NCBI RefSeq assembly: GCF_036014175.1
Contig: NZ_CP107917.1
Span: 8,618,001-8,682,000, forward strand
Length of the DNA: 64,000 nucleotides
Direction: 5' to 3'
DNA from: Streptomyces sp. NBC_00443
GTDB lineage: Bacteria > Actinomycetota > Actinomycetes > Streptomycetales > Streptomycetaceae
Shown in pieces: positions 61,135-64,000 of the stretch. Each line of letters opens with the position of its first letter. Position 1 is the first letter of the stretch. The position numbers and the translations under genes are program-made. The notes under the pieces are model-generated. The model did no database searches, was not told the origin of the DNA, and saw nothing but the letters and a program-made list of their open reading frames with translations.

Positions 61135-62286
61135 GTGGATTTCGGGCTGACCGACGAGCAGGACCTGTTGCGCGCGACGGCACGGCAGTTCGTCGCCGAT
61201 GTGTGCCCGGCCGAGAAGGCCAAGCAGTGGGACGAGGACGGCGTCGTACCGCCCGAACTCTTCCGGGGCATGGCCGAGCTGGGCTGGTTCTCGCTGCCGT
61301 TCGGTGAGGACGAGGGCGGTGACGGTGGCGGGCCGCTGGAACTGATCCTGATCGCGGAGGAGCTGGGACGGGCCAGCTTCGACGTCGCCATGTGCTACAT
61401 CGGTGTGCTCATCCCCGGGATCACGGTGTTCCGCTGGGGCAACGAGGCACAGCGCGCCTTCATACGCGAGCAGGTGATGACGGGCCGCCACCGTCTGGCC
61501 GTAGGCCTTAGCGAGCCCGACAGCGGGTCCGACGCCGCGGCGCTGCGCACCACCGCCGAGGACCACGGGGACCACTTCCTCGTGCGGGGGCAGAAGGCGT
61601 GGTGCACGGGCGGGGGCCTGCCCGACACGACCATCGCCACGTACGTGCGCACCGGGCCCCGCGAGCCGAAGCACGCAGGCATCAGTCTGCTGCTCGTCGA
61701 CCCGTCGACGGAGGGTGTCGAGGTGCGCCGGACGCCGACGCTGGCCCGGCACATCCTGGGCACCAACGAGGTCTTCTTCAACGACGCCCTGGTCCCGAAG
61801 GAGAACCTCGTCGGACCGCGCGACGAGGGCTGGAAGGTCATGCTCTCCAACATCGAGCTGGAGAAGGTGATCATCAGCGGCGGGTATCTGGGGGCCGCTC
61901 AGGCCACGCTCGACGAGATGCTCGAATACGCCCGCACCCGGCACGCCTTCGGCCGGCCGGTCGGCAACTTCCAGGCGCTCGCCCACGCCATGGCCGACCT
62001 GCAGACCGAGATCGACTCCGCCCGGCTGCTCGCCCACCGTGCCGCATGGCTGCTCGCGCAGGGCAAGCCATGCACACGGGAAGGTTCGATGGCGAAGCTG
62101 AAGGGGTCGGAGACCTATGTGGCCGCCGCCCGCCTCGGGATGCAGATCCTCGCGGGCCACGGGTTCTCGACGGAGAGCGTGATGAGCTTCCGCTACCGGG
62201 AGTCGATCGTGGCCACCATCTCAGGGGGAACGAGCCAGATCCAGCGCAACGGCATCGCGCGCAGCATGGGACTGCGTTCCTACTGA
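61135..62286 (+). CDS. acyl-CoA dehydrogenase
   Basis: 383-aa FAD enzyme. Blocks: DFGLTDEQDLLRATARQFV, LAVGLSEPDSGSDAAALRTTAE (FAD/substrate loop), GTNEVFFNDALVPKENLVG, and C-terminal YRESIVATISGGTSQIQRNGIAR. The usual YEGT catalytic Glu position is Gly here, as in many actinobacterial members, so the base must lie elsewhere. GTG 61135 has GAGGAG 5 nt upstream; GTG 61129 overlaps that SD. Preceded by an unusually A/T-rich promoter region (61080-61106). Confidence 0.94.
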   Translation: MDFGLTDEQDLLRATARQFVADVCPAEKAKQWDEDGVVPPELFRGMAELGWFSLPFGEDEGGDGGGPLELILIAEELGRASFDVAMCYIGVLIPGITVFRWGNEAQRAFIREQVMTGRHRLAVGLSEPDSGSDAAALRTTAEDHGDHFLVRGQKAWCTGGGLPDTTIATYVRTGPREPKHAGISLLLVDPSTEGVEVRRTPTLARHILGTNEVFFNDALVPKENLVGPRDEGWKVMLSNIELEKVIISGGYLGAAQATLDEMLEYARTRHAFGRPVGNFQALAHAMADLQTEIDSARLLAHRAAWLLAQGKPCTREGSMAKLKGSETYVAAARLGMQILAGHGFSTESVMSFRYRESIVATISGGTSQIQRNGIARSMGLRSY

Positions 62287-62795
62287 GCCCGGTCGTCCTG
62301 TTCGGCCAGCCACTCCTCGTGCCGTGCGAAGTGGCTCCGGTCCCGGGTCACCCAGATCCCGGAGGCCCGGGCGAGCACAGCGCGCGTCGGCAGGAGCACC
62401 ATCTCGCCCGCGATGTACCAGCGTCGGCCCTCCCGCTTCTCCACCCGGGCCCGGACCTCCAGCGGCCGTTCCACGGGAACCGGCTTCACGAAGCTCACGC
62501 TCAGCTCCGCCGTCACGCTCAACACCCGGTGCAGCAACGGTAGATGGCCGAGACAGTCGTCCAGCACGGCCGCAGTCCAGCCGCCGTGCGCGACATCCGG
62601 CCCGCCCTCCTGGTCACGAGGGCAGGACAGCTCGAACCGCGCCACCCCGTCCTCGTCGAGCCGCTCGCGCTCCACGCCCAGGCGACAGGACCCGGCAGCG
62701 CGGCACGCCCCGCACAGGGCGACGCCGCCCGGGGTCCGGGGCGGCTCCTGGAAGTCGGCGCCCGCCCAGGGCCCCGTCGGCGTCGGCGTGGACAT
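62280..62795 (-). CDS. PaaI-like hotdog-fold thioesterase
   Basis: 171 aa. Thioesterase core DVAHGGWTAAVLDDCLGHL, LSVTAELSVSFVKPVPVERPLEVRARVEKREGRRWYIAGEMVL. N-terminal Cys-rich segment CGACRAAGSCRLGV may bind zinc. ATG 62795 has AGGAG 8 nt upstream. Convergent with the acyl-CoA dehydrogenase (7-bp overlap). It hydrolyses acyl-CoA thioesters; chain specificity unknown. Confidence 0.91.
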   Translation of the reverse strand: MSTPTPTGPWAGADFQEPPRTPGGVALCGACRAAGSCRLGVERERLDEDGVARFELSCPRDQEGGPDVAHGGWTAAVLDDCLGHLPLLHRVLSVTAELSVSFVKPVPVERPLEVRARVEKREGRRWYIAGEMVLLPTRAVLARASGIWVTRDRSHFARHEEWLAEQDDRAQ

Positions 62796-62823
62796 GGTGT
62801 GACTCCTCTTGTCGGACATCAGA

Positions 62824-62886
62824 CTTCAGGCATCAGGCATCAGGCATCAGGCATCAGGCATCAGGCATCAGGCATCAGGCTTCAGA
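62824..62886 (+). repeat. heptanucleotide tandem repeat
   Basis: Seven exact CATCAGG units (62831-62879) flanked by degenerate CTTCAGG at each end, nine units in all. It overlaps the 3' end of the luciferase-like gene, whose TGA stop (62882-62884) falls in the last unit. Simple arrays like this expand or contract by slippage. Confidence 0.9.
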
Positions 62887-63856
62887 GATCGGCGAGCAGC
62901 GGGCGCAGCTTCCCGGCGATGAGCTGGACCTGGCGGGCCACCATGTCCTCGGGCATCCCCGCCAGCGAGGCCCAAAGGAACACCCCTTCCACCGGCAAGT
63001 CCGCCACGTACGCCTTGATGGCGTCGGCGGTCTCCTGCGGTGTGCCGTACAGGAACTGACCGAAGCCGCTCGCGCTCAGCCCGGTCTCCCGCCACTTCTC
63101 GGGGTTGATGGGGCGAGGGGCCGGCTGGTCCGTGCCCTCGACCATGTAGCGGCGGTAGCTGTCCCACTGGTACTGCAGATGTGTGCGCACCACCGGCCAG
63201 TCGCCCTCGGGGTCCTCGGTGACGAACGTCGTGAACGAGCCCTGCATCCGGGCCGTGGACGGGTCGTACCCGCTCTCGATGAGCCCGTCCCGGTACGGCG
63301 TCAGCAGCGCCGGGTTGAGCGACAGCAGCCCTGTGCCCAGCCGGCCGGCCCGCCGGGCGCCCTGCGGGCCCTGGTAGCCGAGCCAGATCGGCAGCGGGTC
63401 CTGGACCGGGCCGGGGGTGACCAGGGACTCGGCCCACAGGCCACGGATCTCGCGTACCCGCTGATCGGTCGTGGTGTAGCGCTTGGTGAGATCGGCTCCG
63501 TACAGCCGGTACTCGGGGACCCGGTAGCCGGTGCCGAGACCGAGGTCCAGGCGGCCGCCGCTGATGATGTCCACGAGCGCGGCCTGTTCGGCCATCTCGG
63601 GGGCCGCGTGCAGCGGGGCCGGGATGACCGCCGTGCCCAGGCGTACCCGGCGGGTACGGGCCGCCGCCGCGGCCGCCATGGTGAGCGGCTGGGGGAGGTA
63701 GCCGTCCTCGAAGCCATGGTGCTCAGAGAACCAGACCGAGTCGAGGCCGAGCCGGTCCGCCTCCTCACACATCTCCAGGGCGAAGCCGTACAGCCGCGAC
63801 CAACTCTGCCGCCACGGCGGCGGGTTGCGCATGTCGAAGTAGATGCCCACCTTCAT
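62882..63856 (-). CDS. LLM class (luciferase-like) flavin-dependent oxidoreductase
   Basis: 324-aa F420- or FMN-dependent TIM-barrel enzyme. MKVGIYFDMRNPPPW start, LDSVWFSEHHGFEDGYLPQP, RVRLGTAVIPAPLHAAPEMAEQAALVDIISGGRLDLGLGTGY. ATG 63856 has GGAGG upstream and overlaps the stop of the upstream gene (ATGA). Downstream of an acyl-CoA synthetase gene, hinting at an oxidative or reductive step on an acyl substrate. Confidence 0.92.
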   Translation of the reverse strand: MKVGIYFDMRNPPPWRQSWSRLYGFALEMCEEADRLGLDSVWFSEHHGFEDGYLPQPLTMAAAAAARTRRVRLGTAVIPAPLHAAPEMAEQAALVDIISGGRLDLGLGTGYRVPEYRLYGADLTKRYTTTDQRVREIRGLWAESLVTPGPVQDPLPIWLGYQGPQGARRAGRLGTGLLSLNPALLTPYRDGLIESGYDPSTARMQGSFTTFVTEDPEGDWPVVRTHLQYQWDSYRRYMVEGTDQPAPRPINPEKWRETGLSASGFGQFLYGTPQETADAIKAYVADLPVEGVFLWASLAGMPEDMVARQVQLIAGKLRPLLADL

Positions 63857-64000
63857 GCGGGGCCTCCTCCTGTTTCCTCGGCCGTCAGTCGGATCGTCGC
63901 GTGCGCGACAGCCACCCCGTCCCCGGGCGGCAGCAGCCGGATCGGCCGTAGTTCCAGTGCGTCGATCTCGGGGAGGTCCTCGACCATCGCCGAGATCCGC
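63853..64000 (-). CDS. acyl-CoA synthetase / ATP-grasp C-terminus (partial)
   Basis: Only the last 48 codons or so lie in the window; the gene enters from the right edge. The translation RISAMVEDLPEIDALELRPIRL ... VAVAHATIRLTAEE matches the C-terminus of NDP-forming acyl-CoA synthetases and ATP-grasp proteins, where ISAMVEDLPEI is the typical end block. Its stop overlaps the luciferase-like start (ATGA). Cannot be characterised further. Confidence 0.7.
   Translation of the reverse strand, partial: RISAMVEDLPEIDALELRPIRLLPPGDGVAVAHATIRLTAEETGGGPA

Noticed and set aside
62824..62886. CRISPR array
   Set aside because: The repeat is a pure 7-bp tandem unit with no spacers and no cas genes nearby.

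Overview
The window is high-GC actinobacterial chromosome, almost certainly Streptomyces. The evidence is strong third-position G/C, many GTG starts, 4-bp ATGA/GTGA overlaps between cotranscribed genes, Tat/lipoprotein-type exported proteins, Streptomyces-type intergenic repeats, and families typical of the genus (ECF42 sigma factor with DGPF proteins, PAS/GAF/PP2C phosphatase, MptB and GT87 glycosyltransferases, heterotetrameric sarcosine oxidase). I see no rRNA, tRNA, CRISPR array, phage or complete insertion sequence. Coding density is high, and most genes are ordinary metabolic or regulatory ones.

Layout. 0-7.1 kb: a galactan-utilisation locus (sugar ABC importer facing left, GH42 beta-galactosidase and secreted GH53 endo-galactanase facing right) with a LacI-type operator between the divergent arms. 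7.2-8.6 kb: a small ArsR-like regulator and an SMP-30-like protein. 8.66-9.94 kb: a fluoride module (crcB-type riboswitch, crcB, DUF190, crcB). 10-16.8 kb: uppP, then an amide/amino-acid catabolic series (FCD regulator, asparagine permease, asparaginase, aspartase, glutaminase). 17-22 kb: two membrane glycosyltransferases, a D,D-carboxypeptidase convergently overlapping the second, and a short Rho paralogue. 23-25.7 kb: an ECF42 sigma factor with two DGPF genes and a decayed MFS pump behind a second ECF42-type promoter. 26-35.8 kb: PadR and GntR regulators, methyltransferases, small SnoaL-fold proteins, esterases, an amidohydrolase, a molybdopterin oxidoreductase/reductase pair, and a PrmC-like methyltransferase with an attenuator-like leader. 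35.8-36.0 kb: a 222-bp element with terminal inverted repeats. 36-47 kb: a PP2C-type phosphatase, secreted proteins, an M20 peptidase, a FadH-type reductase, a fibronectin-III lipoprotein, and a divergent SDR/TetR pair. 47.5-53.5 kb: dhaKLM, an FHA-flavin monooxygenase fusion and a membrane Ser/Thr kinase. 53.9-61 kb: glyA-soxBDAG with a divergent FCD regulator. 61-64 kb: acyl-CoA dehydrogenase, thioesterase, a luciferase-like oxidoreductase and the 3' end of an acyl-CoA synthetase gene.

How the genes work together. GH53 cuts galactan outside the cell, the importer brings in galacto-oligosaccharides, and GH42 releases galactose. Asparagine and glutamine are imported and deamidated, then aspartase gives fumarate. 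Sarcosine oxidase makes glycine and methylene-tetrahydrofolate, which GlyA turns into serine.

Most worth a second look: the kinase plus FHA-flavoprotein pair; the Rho paralogue carrying Ser at the position where E. coli G337S gives bicyclomycin resistance; the ECF42 cassette with two near-identical promoters; the fluoride riboswitch with a plausible Shine-Dalgarno-sequestering switch; and the uORF/hairpin leader of the PrmC-like gene. Three genes (sugar-binding protein, M20 peptidase, FadH) each carry one frameshift at a G/C homopolymer, which looks more like sequencing error than decay.
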